Positions 51,698-61,240 are shown, numbered from the stretch's first letter. The stretch is DNA of 64,000 nt from ZC4RG19 sp017577565 (GCA_047459075.1 VSCH01000013.1:10294-74293), one strand, 5' to 3'. Numbers and translations: made by a program. Notes: generated by a model not told the origin, from the sequence alone.

Positions 51698-52717
51698 GTG
51701 GAGATCCCCGTACGACGGATGCGCGGCCTGGTGGCCGCGGCCCTGCTCGTCGCCGCGGCGTGCGGCTCCGGCGCGTCGGGCGACGAGGGCAGGACGCTGA
51801 ACATCGTCGGCTTCGCCGTCCCCGAGGCGGCCAACCGCGCCATCGCCGAGGAGTGGGCGAAGACGCCGGAGGGCGAGGGCGTCCGGTTCGAGACGTCCTA
51901 CGGGGCCTCGGGCGACCAGAGCCGGGCCGTCGTCAACGGCCTCGAGGCCGACTACGTGCACTTCTCGGTGACGAGCGACGTCCTGCGGCTGGTCGACGCC
52001 GGCCTGGTCGCCGAGGACTGGGACGACGGGCCGACCAAGGGCGTCGTGTCGTCGTCGATCGTCGTCTTCGCGGTCCGGCCCGGGAACCCGGAGGGCATCG
52101 AGGACTGGGACGACCTCCTGCGCCCCGGCATCGAGATCGTCACCCCCAACCCCGCCTCGTCGGGCGCCGCCCGCTGGAACGCGCTGGCCGCCTGGGGGCA
52201 GGTGATCGCCTCCGGCGGCACCGAGGCCGAGGCCGAGGAGTACGTGCGGGCGCTGTTCGACCACGTCGTCTCCCTGCCGGGCAGCGGCCGGGACGCCACC
52301 ACCGCCTTCCTCAACGGCACCGGTGACGTGCTGCTCGCCTACGAGAACGAGGCGATCCTCGCCCGCCAGAACGGCGAGGAGCTCGACTACGTCATCCCCG
52401 ACACCACGATGCTGATCGAGAACCCGGGCGCCGTGCTGATCGACGCCGACCCGATCGCCGAGGACTGGCTCGAGTTCGTGCTCAGCGAGGAGGGGCAGCG
52501 CCAGTTCGCCCTCCACGGCTTCCGCCCCGTCGTCGACGGCGTCGAGGTCGAGCGGGTCGAGGGCGCGGCCGACCCCACCGACCCCTACCCCGAGGTCGAG
52601 CGGCTGCTCACCGTCGAGGACGACTTCGGCAGCTGGGAGGAGCTGTCGGAGAAGTTCTTCGACGGCGAGGACGCCGTCATCGCCCGCATCATCGCGGAGT
52701 CGGGGAAGGCCGGGTGA
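51698..52717 (+). CDS. Sulfate-type ABC transporter substrate-binding lipoprotein
   Basis: 339 residues, GTG after AAGGAGGG. The lipoprotein signal is RRMRGLVAAALLVAAACGSG. The mature protein is a type II periplasmic-binding fold of the sulfate/thiosulfate group: VPEAANRAIAEEWAKTPEGE, FETSYGASGDQSRAVVNGLE (ASGDQS, oxyanion loop), TPNPASSGAARWNALAAWG, GSGRDATTAFLNGTGDVLLA. It binds the anion outside the membrane and delivers it to the permease encoded immediately downstream (GTGA overlap). Confidence 0.94.
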   Translation: MEIPVRRMRGLVAAALLVAAACGSGASGDEGRTLNIVGFAVPEAANRAIAEEWAKTPEGEGVRFETSYGASGDQSRAVVNGLEADYVHFSVTSDVLRLVDAGLVAEDWDDGPTKGVVSSSIVVFAVRPGNPEGIEDWDDLLRPGIEIVTPNPASSGAARWNALAAWGQVIASGGTEAEAEEYVRALFDHVVSLPGSGRDATTAFLNGTGDVLLAYENEAILARQNGEELDYVIPDTTMLIENPGAVLIDADPIAEDWLEFVLSEEGQRQFALHGFRPVVDGVEVERVEGAADPTDPYPEVERLLTVEDDFGSWEELSEKFFDGEDAVIARIIAESGKAG

Positions 52718-53562
52718 CGGCGGCAGCCCTGGACGGGGCGGGGCCGGCGACCTCCGCACGCCGGCCCCGCCACCCCGGCGGGCTCACGCCCGCGTCCGGC
52801 CTCGGCCTGGGCGTCGCGCTGGTGTGGTTCAGCCTGCTCGTGCTGCTCCCGCTGGCCGCGGTCGCCGCCACCACCGCCGAGGGCGGCTGGGGCGGGTTCT
52901 GGCGAGCCGTCACCAACGAGCAGACGGCGGCGGCCATCCGCCTCACCGTCACCCAGGCGCTGCTCGTGACCGCCGTCGACGTGGTCATGGGCACGCTCGT
53001 CGCCTGGGTGCTGGTGCGCGACTCGTTCCCCGGCAAGCGCCTGCTCGAGCTGCTCATCGACATCCCCTTCGCCCTGCCGACGATCGTCGCCGGCCTCGTG
53101 CTCCTGTCGCTCTACGGGCCCGACGGCCCCCTCGGCGTCGACGTCACCAACCGGCGGCCGGCGGTGTTCCTCGCCCTGCTGTTCGTGACGACGCCGTTCG
53201 TCGTCCGCACCGTGCAGCCGGTGCTGGCCGAGCTCGACCCCGAGGCCGAGGAGGCCGCGGCGTCGCTGGGCGCCGGCCGGCTCACGATCTTCCGCCGCAT
53301 CGTGCTGCCCGCCATCACCCCGGCGATCGCCGCCGGCGCCGCGCTGGCCTTCGCCCGCGGCATGGGCGAGTACGGGTCGCTCGTGCTGCTGTCGGGGAAC
53401 CTGCCCTTCCGGACGGAGGTCGCCTCGGTCCGCATCCTCGCCAGCATCGAGAGCGACGACCTCCCGGCCGCCGCCTCGGTGGCCACCGTCCTGCTCGTGG
53501 TGTCGCTGGCCGTCATCGCGGCCATCGACCTGCTGCAGCGCCGGATGGTGCGCCGTGGCTGA
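52714..53562 (+). CDS. cysT: Sulfate ABC transporter permease, CysT type
   Basis: 282 residues, GTG overlapping the previous stop. Six membrane helices and the EAA loop (EEAAASLGAGRLTIFRRIVLP) are clear. PFALPTIVAGLVLLSLYGPD and ARGMGEYGSLVLLSGNLPFR are diagnostic of CysT/CysU. It forms the translocation channel with CysW, encoded just downstream with an 8-nt overlap. Confidence 0.94.
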   Translation: MTAAALDGAGPATSARRPRHPGGLTPASGLGLGVALVWFSLLVLLPLAAVAATTAEGGWGGFWRAVTNEQTAAAIRLTVTQALLVTAVDVVMGTLVAWVLVRDSFPGKRLLELLIDIPFALPTIVAGLVLLSLYGPDGPLGVDVTNRRPAVFLALLFVTTPFVVRTVQPVLAELDPEAEEAAASLGAGRLTIFRRIVLPAITPAIAAGAALAFARGMGEYGSLVLLSGNLPFRTEVASVRILASIESDDLPAAASVATVLLVVSLAVIAAIDLLQRRMVRRG

Positions 53563-54388
53563 CCGGTCCCGCCGCCGGCCGCCGCTCGGGCGCTGGGCCC
53601 TGCGCCTGGTCGTCGTCGCCTACCTCGGGCTGCTCGTCGCCTGGCCGGTGGGCCTCGTCGCCCGCAACGCCCTCGACGGCGGGCTCGCCAACATCCGGGA
53701 CATCCTCGAGGAGCCCGACACCGTGCACGCGCTCCGGCTCACCGCCGGGGTGGCGCTGACGTCGGTCGCCATCAACACGGTCTTCGGCGTCGGCATCTCG
53801 CTGCTGCTCGTCCGCCACCGGTTCCCCGGCCGCCGGCTGCTCAGCGCGCTCGTCGACCTGCCGCTGTCGGTGTCGCCGGTCGTCGTCGGCCTCGCGCTCG
53901 TGCTCGTCTACGGCGGCCGGGACGGCTGGCTGGGCCCGACGCTCGAGGACCTCGGCCTGCAGGTGATCTTCGCCCCGCCCGGCATGGTCATGGCCACCAC
54001 GTTCGTGGCCCTGCCGCTCGTGGTGCGCGAGGTCGTCCCGGTCCTCGAGGAGATCGGCACCGAGCAGGAGGAGGCCGCCCACAGCCTGGGCGCCGGCGCC
54101 TGGGCCACCTTCCGGCGCATCACCCTGCCGTCGATCCGGTGGGCCGTCGTCTACGGCGTGGCGCTCAGCCTCGCCCGCGCCCTCGGCGAGTTCGGGGCGG
54201 TCAAGATCGTCTCGGGCAACGTCGCCGGCAGGACCCGGACGGCGACGCTCGTCGTCGAGGAGAAGTACCTCAACTTCGACCAGGGCGGCGCCTACGCCAC
54301 CGCGTTCCTGCTCACGCTCGTGGCCGTCGCCTGCATCGCCGTCGTGACGCTCGTCCGTCCCGACCAGTCCGGAGGCAGGAGCCCGTGA
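53555..54388 (+). CDS. cysW: Sulfate ABC transporter permease, CysW type
   Basis: 277 residues, GTG inside the end of cysT. Six helices with the EAA loop (EEAAHSLGAGAWATFRRITL). Signatures are LPLSVSPVVVGLALVLVYG, ARALGEFGAVKIVSGNVAGR and EEKYLNFDQGGAYATAFLL. Partner of CysT in the sulfate/thiosulfate importer. Confidence 0.94.
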   Translation: MADRSRRRPPLGRWALRLVVVAYLGLLVAWPVGLVARNALDGGLANIRDILEEPDTVHALRLTAGVALTSVAINTVFGVGISLLLVRHRFPGRRLLSALVDLPLSVSPVVVGLALVLVYGGRDGWLGPTLEDLGLQVIFAPPGMVMATTFVALPLVVREVVPVLEEIGTEQEEAAHSLGAGAWATFRRITLPSIRWAVVYGVALSLARALGEFGAVKIVSGNVAGRTRTATLVVEEKYLNFDQGGAYATAFLLTLVAVACIAVVTLVRPDQSGGRSP

Positions 54389-55377
54389 GCATCGAGGTCA
54401 GGCACGTCAGCAAGCGCTTCGGCGACTTCGTCGCCCTCGACGACGTGTCGGTCAGCATCCCGACCGGCCAGCTCACCGCCCTCCTCGGCCCGAGCGGCGG
54501 CGGCAAGTCGACGCTCCTGCGGGTCGTCGCGGGCCTGGAGCAGGCCGACTCGGGCACCGTCGAGATCGAGGGCGTCGACGCCACCCACCTGCGCCCGCAG
54601 GAGCGCAACGTCGGCTTCGTCTTCCAGCACTACGCCGCCTTCAAGCACCTGACCGTCGCCCGCAACATCGCCTTCGGCCTCGAGGTCCGCCGCCGGCCCA
54701 AGGCCGAGGTGCGCCGGCGCGTGCAGGAGCTGCTCGAGCTCGTGCACCTGGAGCAGTTCGCCGACCGCCTGCCCTCCCAGCTCTCCGGCGGCCAGCGCCA
54801 GCGGATGGCGCTGGCCCGGGCCCTGGCGGTCGAGCCCCGGGTGCTGCTGCTCGACGAGCCCTTCGGGGCCCTCGACGCCAAGGTCCGCAAGGAGCTGCGG
54901 GACTGGCTCCGGCGGCTCCACGAGGAGGTGCACGTCACGACCGTGTTCGTGACCCACGACCAGGAGGAGGCGCTGGAGGTCGCCGACGAGATCGTCGTCA
55001 TCGACGCCGGCCGGGTCCGGCAGGTGGGCACGCCCGACGAGCTGTACGACTCGCCGGCCGACGACTTCGTCATGCGCTTCCTCGGGCCGGTGACCCAGCT
55101 CGGCGGCGACCTCGTCCGGCCGCACGACATCGAGCTGCACACGAGCCCGGTCGAGGGCGCCACCGCCGGCACGATCAGCCGGCTGGTGCGGGTGGGCTTC
55201 GAGGTGCGGATCGACGTGACGACCGCCGACCAGGTCGTGCTCGTGACCGCCACCCGGCCGCAGGTGCAGGCCCTCGGCGTCGAGGTCGGCACGCCGGTGT
55301 GGGTGCGCCCGGTGGCCGGCGCCGCGACGGTGCCGGCCGCGGGCCCGGCACCCGACGACGACCTCGTCACCGCCTGA
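54385..55377 (+). CDS. cysA: Sulfate ABC transporter ATP-binding protein CysA
   Basis: 330 residues, GTGA overlap with cysW. Walker A GPSGGGKST, Q-loop FVFQHYAAFKHLTVARNIAF, signature LSGGQRQRMALARALA, Walker B LLLDEPFGALD and the His switch FVTHDQEEA are all intact. The C-terminal regulatory TOBE-like part is short (about 100 residues). With the binding protein and both permeases this makes a complete importer in a single overlapping operon under the promoter at 51605. Confidence 0.95.
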   Translation: MSIEVRHVSKRFGDFVALDDVSVSIPTGQLTALLGPSGGGKSTLLRVVAGLEQADSGTVEIEGVDATHLRPQERNVGFVFQHYAAFKHLTVARNIAFGLEVRRRPKAEVRRRVQELLELVHLEQFADRLPSQLSGGQRQRMALARALAVEPRVLLLDEPFGALDAKVRKELRDWLRRLHEEVHVTTVFVTHDQEEALEVADEIVVIDAGRVRQVGTPDELYDSPADDFVMRFLGPVTQLGGDLVRPHDIELHTSPVEGATAGTISRLVRVGFEVRIDVTTADQVVLVTATRPQVQALGVEVGTPVWVRPVAGAATVPAAGPAPDDDLVTA

Positions 55378-55401
55378 CCGCCCGGCGGGCGCCGCGCCCG
55401 G

Positions 55402-56718
55402 TCAGCACTCGCGCAGGTCGGCGACGGTGGGGGCCGGCGGCGGGCCGGCCCCCGGACGCAGGACGCGCCCGGCGGCGAGCGCCAGCGCCCCCGCCGTCGC
55501 CGCGACGAGCACGAAGGCCCACCGCAGCCCGACGAGCTCGGCGACCGCGCCCACGATCACCGGCTCGGCCAGGAACCCGAGGCGGGCGGCGAGCGACACC
55601 GTGGCCGCGCCCGTGCCCGGCGCCACGCCGGCGGTGTTGCCGGCCGCGGCGAAGGCGAGCGGGAAGAAGCCGCTGGCGCCCACGCCGGCGACGAGCAGGC
55701 CGAGGGCGAAGGGGGCCGGGTGGTCGACGACCGCCCCGACCAGGAGCCCGGCGGCGGCCAGCGCCATGCCCCAGCGGAGCGTGGCGACGCCGCCGACGCG
55801 GTCGGTGACCGCGTCGCCGACGAGCCGGCCGGCGAGCATCCCGGCGGTGAAGGCGGCGAACCCGAGGGCGGCGACGCCGGGGCCGGTGCCCAGGCGCTCG
55901 AGGCGGATGGCCGACCAGTCCGACGGGCCGCCCTCGACGACGGCCCCGCCCATCGTGGCCACGGCCAGCGCCACCAGCGGCCCGACGGCCGGGCGACGGG
56001 ACCGGCCCGGCCCGCGACGGGTCGGGGCGGGCGGTGGCGGGCCGCCCGGGCCGGCGACCGACGCCGGGCCCGTGCCCGCCGGCCGGGCGCCCGCGGGCAC
56101 CGGGGCCTCCGGCCCGGGGGCCGGGACGGGCGGGGCCCGGTCCGCGGCGCCGTCGTCGGCCACGAGGCCGCCGCGCACCAGCACCACCCCGGCGGCCAGC
56201 GCGGCGCCCACGACCGCCAGCTGCACCGTCAGGGGCACGCCCAGCCCGGCCGCCGCGGCGGCGAGGCCGGCGGCGCCGAGCGACCCGAGGCTCCAGGCGC
56301 CGTGGAGCCGGTGCATGACCGACCGGCCGGCCCGGCGCTCGTAGGCGGCGCCGTTGGCGTTCATGGCGATGTCCATCGCCGCGTCCGCCGCCCCGATCGC
56401 GGCGAGGGCGGCGAACAGCGCGGCCGGCGTCGGCGCGGCCCCGGCGGTCCAGAGCGCGCCGCCCAGGCCCACGGCGGCGGCCAGCACGACCCGACGGCTG
56501 CCGAACCGCTCGACCGCCCGGCCGGCGAGGGGGCTGGCGGCCAGCGCGCCGACCGCCAGGCCCACGAGCACCGCGCCGAGGCCGGCGTCGGAGAGGCCGA
56601 GCGACGCCTGGCGCTCGGGCAGCCGGGGCAGGAAGCTCGGGCCGCCCAGGCCGTTGGCGACGAACACCACCGCGACCGCCCCGGCGCGGGGCGAGGCGGT
56701 CGGGCGGCGCCGGGTCAT
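55402..56718 (-). CDS. MFS transporter
   Basis: 438 residues, with 12 hydrophobic helices in two halves separated by a Pro/Gly-rich cytoplasmic loop (about 205-250). GRAVERFGSRRVVLAAAVGL is the A-loop motif between helices 2 and 3, and GRLVGDAVTDRVGGVATLRW its counterpart in the second half. GAADAAMDIAMNANGAAYER resembles the FucP/YbjJ-type subgroup. Substrate unknown. TAGACC (read on the minus strand at 56726-56731) lies 7 nt before the ATG. Confidence 0.9.
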   Translation of the reverse strand: MTRRRPTASPRAGAVAVVFVANGLGGPSFLPRLPERQASLGLSDAGLGAVLVGLAVGALAASPLAGRAVERFGSRRVVLAAAVGLGGALWTAGAAPTPAALFAALAAIGAADAAMDIAMNANGAAYERRAGRSVMHRLHGAWSLGSLGAAGLAAAAAGLGVPLTVQLAVVGAALAAGVVLVRGGLVADDGAADRAPPVPAPGPEAPVPAGARPAGTGPASVAGPGGPPPPAPTRRGPGRSRRPAVGPLVALAVATMGGAVVEGGPSDWSAIRLERLGTGPGVAALGFAAFTAGMLAGRLVGDAVTDRVGGVATLRWGMALAAAGLLVGAVVDHPAPFALGLLVAGVGASGFFPLAFAAAGNTAGVAPGTGAATVSLAARLGFLAEPVIVGAVAELVGLRWAFVLVAATAGALALAAGRVLRPGAGPPPAPTVADLREC

Positions 56719-56763
56719 GGGTGACGGTCTACCCGGTGGGCCCCGGCGGCCCGAGGTGGCCCG

Positions 56764-57957
56764 TCAGCGCGGCACCTGCGACCAGGGCACGTCCTTGTCG
56801 ACGCGGGGCTCGCCCGGCAGGCCGAGCACCCGCTCGCCCAGGATGTTGCGCTGGATCTCGGAGGTGCCGCCCTCGATCGAGTTGGCCCGCGACCGCAGGA
56901 ACATCTTGCGGGCGCTGCCCGGCGGGCCGACGAGGCCGAGGTTCTCGGCCCGGCGCATCTCGTAGTCGAAGCCGACCAGGCCGTCCGCCCCCAGCAGGTC
57001 GATGCACAGCTCGTAGATGGCCATGTTGACCTCGGCGAACTTGAGCTTGGCGATCGACCCCTCGGGCCCCGGGTTGCCGGCCTTGCGGTTCTGGGCGGCC
57101 CGGATGTTGGTCAGCCGGAGCACCTCGGACTCGATCCACAGCGACATGAGGCGGTCGCGCATCGCCGGGGTCTTGTGGGCGACCTCCTCCTTCCAGATGC
57201 GCACGGCCTCGGCGATCGCGCCCGAGCCCCGGGTCGGCCGGCCGCCGCCCCCGCCGATGGTCGTGCGCTCGTTCATCAGGGTCGTCATGGCGACCCGCCA
57301 GCCCTCGCCCACGCCGCCGATGCGGTCGGCGTCGGGCACCCGGACCTCGGTCAGGTACACCTCGTTGAACTCGGCCTCGCCGGTCATCTGCCGCAGCGGC
57401 CGGACCTCGACGCCCGGCGCGTGCATGTCGAGGGCGAAGTAGGTCAGGCCCTTGTGCTTGGGGGCGTCGGGGTCGGTGCGGGCGATGAGCATCCCGCGGT
57501 CGGCGATGTGGGCCAGCGTGTTCCACACCTTCTGGCCGGTGATGACCCACTCGTCGCCGTCGCGCACGGCCCGGCAGGCGAGACCGGCCAGGTCCGAGCC
57601 GGCGCCCGGCTCGCTGAACAGCTGGCACCAGGCGACCTCGCCGGTGAAGGTCGGGCGGAGCAGGCGCTGCTTCAGCTGCTCGTCGCCGTTGGTCACGATG
57701 GTCGGGCCGGCCATCGTCAGGCCGAAGAAGTGGCGGGAGGTGGGCGGCTTGGCGCCGGCGGCGGCGAGGCGGCGGTCGACCTCGCGCTGCAGCGACGGCT
57801 TGAGCCCGAGGCCCCCGTAGCCCTCGGGGAAGTGGACCCAGGCCAGGCCCAGGTCGTACTGGCGGCCGCGGAACTCGACCGGGTCGGCGGTGCGGGGGTC
57901 GAGCTCGGACAGCAGGGCGTCGACGCGCTCGGCGACGAGGGACATCGGGTCGCTCAT
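56764..57957 (-). CDS. Acyl-CoA dehydrogenase
   Basis: 397 residues. QLFSEPGAGSDLAGLACRAV, GDEWVITGQKVWNTLAHIAD, MNERTTIGGGGG and the C-terminal EGGTSEIQRNILGERVLGLP cover the dehydrogenase fold, including the FAD contacts. It acts in fatty-acid or side-chain beta-oxidation. A perfect TGACC-N3-GGTCA palindrome lies 32 nt upstream, between it and the divergent tetR, so that regulator probably controls it. Confidence 0.94.
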   Translation of the reverse strand: MSDPMSLVAERVDALLSELDPRTADPVEFRGRQYDLGLAWVHFPEGYGGLGLKPSLQREVDRRLAAAGAKPPTSRHFFGLTMAGPTIVTNGDEQLKQRLLRPTFTGEVAWCQLFSEPGAGSDLAGLACRAVRDGDEWVITGQKVWNTLAHIADRGMLIARTDPDAPKHKGLTYFALDMHAPGVEVRPLRQMTGEAEFNEVYLTEVRVPDADRIGGVGEGWRVAMTTLMNERTTIGGGGGRPTRGSGAIAEAVRIWKEEVAHKTPAMRDRLMSLWIESEVLRLTNIRAAQNRKAGNPGPEGSIAKLKFAEVNMAIYELCIDLLGADGLVGFDYEMRRAENLGLVGPPGSARKMFLRSRANSIEGGTSEIQRNILGERVLGLPGEPRVDKDVPWSQVPR

Positions 57958-57988
57958 GGCCGTGACCTTAGGTGGCGCCCGCAGGACT

Positions 57989-58001
57989 TGACCAGCGGTC
58001 A
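57989..58001. promoter_or_regulatory. TGACC-AGC-GGTCA palindrome, candidate TetR operator
   Basis: A perfect 5-bp inverted repeat with a 3-nt centre lies 32 nt upstream of the acyl-CoA dehydrogenase start and in the control region shared with tetR (58182). The remainder of the 224-nt gap holds a CACACCGTGTG dyad near 58149-58159. Confidence 0.5.
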
Positions 58002-58181
58002 GGATCCGGGGCGTTCGGCGGGTCCACCGTCCCGGCGTCCGTCAGGTGCACGGGCGCGCGTGGGGGACGCCGGATGGGGGGAGGGCCGGTGGTGTCGGGC
58101 GAACGTGAAGCCGAGCACATGTTCATGACAGTTGGGGGAAGGGAGTTGCACACCGTGTGAAAGAACCCTACGGTCCCGGGT

Positions 58182-58964
58182 GTGGGTGAGACATCGGTCA
58201 CACCACCCGCGGATCCGGGGGGACCGGCGGGTGGTGCCCGTCGCGACGGCCGCGTCTCGCGTGCGGCGCGCACACGGGAGGCCGTCGTCGACGCGCTCCT
58301 CGCCCTCAACGACCGGGGCGTCCTGCGGCCCACGGCCCGGGACATCGCCGCCGAGGCCGGCGTCTCGCTCCGCTCGCTCTACGTCCACTTCGACGACCTC
58401 GAGTCGCTCTTCGTCGCCGCCGGCCAGCGCCACACCGAGCGCCTGCTCGCCCAGCTCCCGCCGCTCGTCACCGAGGGCCCGTTCACCGAGCGCCTCGACC
58501 GCTTCCTCGACCGCCGCGTGCGGCTCCACGAGCTGGGCGGGGGCGTGCGCCGCGCCGCCCAGCTGCAGGAGCCGTTCTCGCCCACCATCCAGCGGGCCAT
58601 GGCCAACGGCCGCAAGGCCCTGCGCGCCGAGCTGGCCGCCTGCTTCGCGCCCGAGCTGGAGGCCGCCGAGGCCCGGGGCACCGGCGACGGCCGCGACGGC
58701 CGGCGGCGCCTGCTCGACGCCCTCGACATCGTCACCGGGGCGGCCGCCTGGGACGGCCTCCGCATCCACCGGGGGCGCAGCCAGGACGAGGCCCGTCGCC
58801 AGCTCCGGGACATGATCGTCGCCCTGATCTCGAGCTGGGCACCGCTGGTCATCGACGACACGACCCCCGCCCCCGCCGCCGCCACCGCGCCCACCGCCGC
58901 CGGCGACGCCGGCGAGCCGACCACCACCGACCGCACCGCCCCGCCGCCCCGGCCCCCGGCCTGA
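58182..58964 (+). CDS. TetR family transcriptional regulator
   Basis: 260 residues. The HTH is REAVVDALLALNDRGVLRPT, ARDIAAEAGVSLRSLYVHFD, DLESLFVAAG. The C-terminal tail is Thr/Ala/Pro-rich. TACGGT (58169-58174) lies 7 nt before the GTG, indicating a leaderless transcript. It is divergent from an acyl-CoA dehydrogenase and 44 nt upstream of the branched-chain-type transporter genes, either of which could be its target. Confidence 0.92.
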   Translation: MGETSVTPPADPGGPAGGARRDGRVSRAARTREAVVDALLALNDRGVLRPTARDIAAEAGVSLRSLYVHFDDLESLFVAAGQRHTERLLAQLPPLVTEGPFTERLDRFLDRRVRLHELGGGVRRAAQLQEPFSPTIQRAMANGRKALRAELAACFAPELEAAEARGTGDGRDGRRRLLDALDIVTGAAAWDGLRIHRGRSQDEARRQLRDMIVALISSWAPLVIDDTTPAPAAATAPTAAGDAGEPTTTDRTAPPPRPPA

Positions 58965-59008
58965 CGGCGGGCACGGAGACCGCAGCCGACAGCAGGAGAG
59001 AGCGACCG

Positions 59009-61240
59009 TTGACGACCGCCGCCATCGACCGCACGCGCCAGCTGGACCTCGGCGCCCTGCGTCGCCGCGTCGGGTTCCTCGCCCCGCTGGTGGCGCTCGT
59101 GCTCGTCCAGCAGGTCCTCTACCCGGCGCCGAAGGGCATCGTCCTCAACGGGGCGCTCGTCGGCGGACGCATCGCGCTCATCGCCCTCGGCATCGCCCTC
59201 GTCTACCGGGCCAACCGGATCGTCAACTTCGCCCAGGGCGACCTCGGGGCGCTGCCGGCCGTCCTCGGCGTCATGCTCGTCGTGGCCTGGGGCTGGAGCT
59301 ACTGGCTCGGCCTCCTCGCCGGGCTCCTCGCCGCCGTCGTGCTCGGCGTGCTCGTCGAGGGGCTGATCATCCGGCGGTTCTTCACGGCGCCACGGCTCGT
59401 GCTGACCGTGGCCACCATCGGCCTCGCCCAGGTGCTGGCCGGCGGCGGGCTGCTGCTGCCCCGGGCGTGGGGCGACACGTCCTTCGGCACCCGGCTGCCC
59501 CAGCCCTTCGACGCCACCTGGGTCTACGGGGGCGTGACCTTCAACGCCAACGACATCTTCACGATGATCGTCGTCCCCGTCTGCCTGGGCCTGCTGGCGC
59601 TCTTCCTCCAGCGCTCGACCGTCGGCGTCGCCATCGTGGGCGCCGCCGAACGGGCCGACCGGGCCTTCACGCTCGGCATCCCGGTCAAGCGGCTCCACAT
59701 GGTCGTGTGGGTCGTCGCCTCGGTCCTCGCCTTCCTGGCCATGTACCTGCGGGCGGGGGCCGTCGGCCTGCCGATCGGCGAGGTGCTGGGCCCGACGTTC
59801 CTCGTCCAGGCGCTGGCCGCCTGCGTGTTCGGGCGCTTCGAGCGCTTCACGACCATCGGCGCGGCCGCCATCGGCCTCGGCATCGTCGACCAGGCCATGA
59901 CCTTCCAGGCCGGCAACCGCCCGGCCTACAACGACGCCGTCCTGTTCGTCATCGTGCTCGTCGGCCTGCTGGCCACCCGGCGTGCCAGCATCGGGGCCCG
60001 GGTCGACAGCGACGCCTCGTCCACCTGGCAGGCCACCCGCGAGGTGCGGCCCGTGCCCGCCGAGATGCGGCGCCTCCCCGAGGTCGTCGGCGCCCGCCTC
60101 GGGATCTGGGCGGCGGTGGCGGTCTTCGTGCTCACCCTCCCCGCCTGGCTGACGACCAGCCGGCTGAACCTGGCCACCATCATCGTGATCTTCGGCATCG
60201 TCGCCGCCTCGCTCGTCGTGCTCACCGGCTGGGCGGGGCAGGTGAGCCTCGGCCACATGGCCTTCGTCGGGGTGGGGGCGTTCGTCGGCGGCGCGCTGAC
60301 CGACCACCGGGGCTGGGACCTGGCCCTGGCCGGCCTGGCCGCCGGGCTGGTGGGCGCGGTCGCCGCGGTGGTCGTCGGCTACCCGGCCCTGCGCCGGCGG
60401 GGGCTCACCCTCGCCGTGGCGACGCTGGCCTTCGGGCTGTTCGTGTCGTCGTTCCTGCTCAACCGCACGGTCGACGTCGCGCTGCTGGGCTGGGAGCTGT
60501 CGCTCGGCGACGCCCTCCCGGGCCGGCGGATCGGCCGGGGCACGATCCTCGGCATCGAGCTGACCAGCGAGACGGGGATGTTCTACGCCTGCCTCGCCGT
60601 GCTCGGCCTGGCGCTGCTCATGGTCGTCGGGCTGCGGCGCAGCCGCACCGGGCGGGTGCTCATCGCCATCCGTGAGAACGAGCGGGCCGCCCGGGCCTAC
60701 GGCGTCGACGCCACCCGCACGAGCCTGGCGGCCTTCGCCTTCTCCGGCTTCCTCGCCGCGGTGGCCGGGGCGCTCTACGTGCACCAGCAGCAGGGCCTCA
60801 ACGCCGAGCCCTTCGTGCCCCAGCGCAGCCTCGAGCTGTTCACGATGGTCGTCATCGGCGGCCTCGGGTCGCTGCCCGGGGCGCTGCTCGGCGCCACCTA
60901 CGTCCGCGGCGTCGAGTTCTTCCTGCCCGCCGAGTGGCAGTTCCTCGCCACCGGGGCGGGCCTGCTGCTCGTCCTGCTCGTGTTCCCCGGCGGGCTCGGC
61001 GGCGTCGTGGCCGACCTGCGGGACGGCGCCCTGCGGGCCGTCGCCCGCCGGCGGGGGATCGTGGTGCCCAGCCTCCTGGCCGACGTCCGGGTCGAGGACG
61101 CCGACGAGCCGCCGCCGGAGGAGGTGCTGGCGGTGGCCGCCGAGCGGGCCGAGGCGGCCGGTGGGGCGGGCGACGGCGGCGCGCCCGGCCCGGACGGTGG
61201 GCCGGCGGCGGGTGACGAGACGGTGGAGGTGCGGTCGTGA
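59009..61240 (+). CDS. Fused LivH-LivM branched-chain-type ABC permease
   Basis: 743 residues, TTG start after AGGAGAG. The first half (about 40-330) is a LivH permease: ALGIALVYRANRIVNFAQGD, VLTVATIGLAQVLAGGGLL, AAERADRAFTLGIPVKRLHM. The second half (about 365-690) is a LivM permease: LTGWAGQVSLGHMAFVGVGA, LRRSRTGRVLIAIRENERAA, YGVDATRTSLAAFAFSGFLA, ELFTMVVIGGLGSLPGALLG. Both subunits of the channel are therefore in one chain, followed by an acidic tail. Its stop overlaps the start of the MFS-ABC fusion, which supplies both ATPases. Confidence 0.93.
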   Translation: MTTAAIDRTRQLDLGALRRRVGFLAPLVALVLVQQVLYPAPKGIVLNGALVGGRIALIALGIALVYRANRIVNFAQGDLGALPAVLGVMLVVAWGWSYWLGLLAGLLAAVVLGVLVEGLIIRRFFTAPRLVLTVATIGLAQVLAGGGLLLPRAWGDTSFGTRLPQPFDATWVYGGVTFNANDIFTMIVVPVCLGLLALFLQRSTVGVAIVGAAERADRAFTLGIPVKRLHMVVWVVASVLAFLAMYLRAGAVGLPIGEVLGPTFLVQALAACVFGRFERFTTIGAAAIGLGIVDQAMTFQAGNRPAYNDAVLFVIVLVGLLATRRASIGARVDSDASSTWQATREVRPVPAEMRRLPEVVGARLGIWAAVAVFVLTLPAWLTTSRLNLATIIVIFGIVAASLVVLTGWAGQVSLGHMAFVGVGAFVGGALTDHRGWDLALAGLAAGLVGAVAAVVVGYPALRRRGLTLAVATLAFGLFVSSFLLNRTVDVALLGWELSLGDALPGRRIGRGTILGIELTSETGMFYACLAVLGLALLMVVGLRRSRTGRVLIAIRENERAARAYGVDATRTSLAAFAFSGFLAAVAGALYVHQQQGLNAEPFVPQRSLELFTMVVIGGLGSLPGALLGATYVRGVEFFLPAEWQFLATGAGLLLVLLVFPGGLGGVVADLRDGALRAVARRRGIVVPSLLADVRVEDADEPPPEEVLAVAAERAEAAGGAGDGGAPGPDGGPAAGDETVEVRS

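Noticed and set aside
57972..58160. 62-codon ORF in the acyl-CoA dehydrogenase/TetR gap
   Set aside because: It has no ribosome binding site, a low-complexity sequence, and overlaps the palindromic control region.
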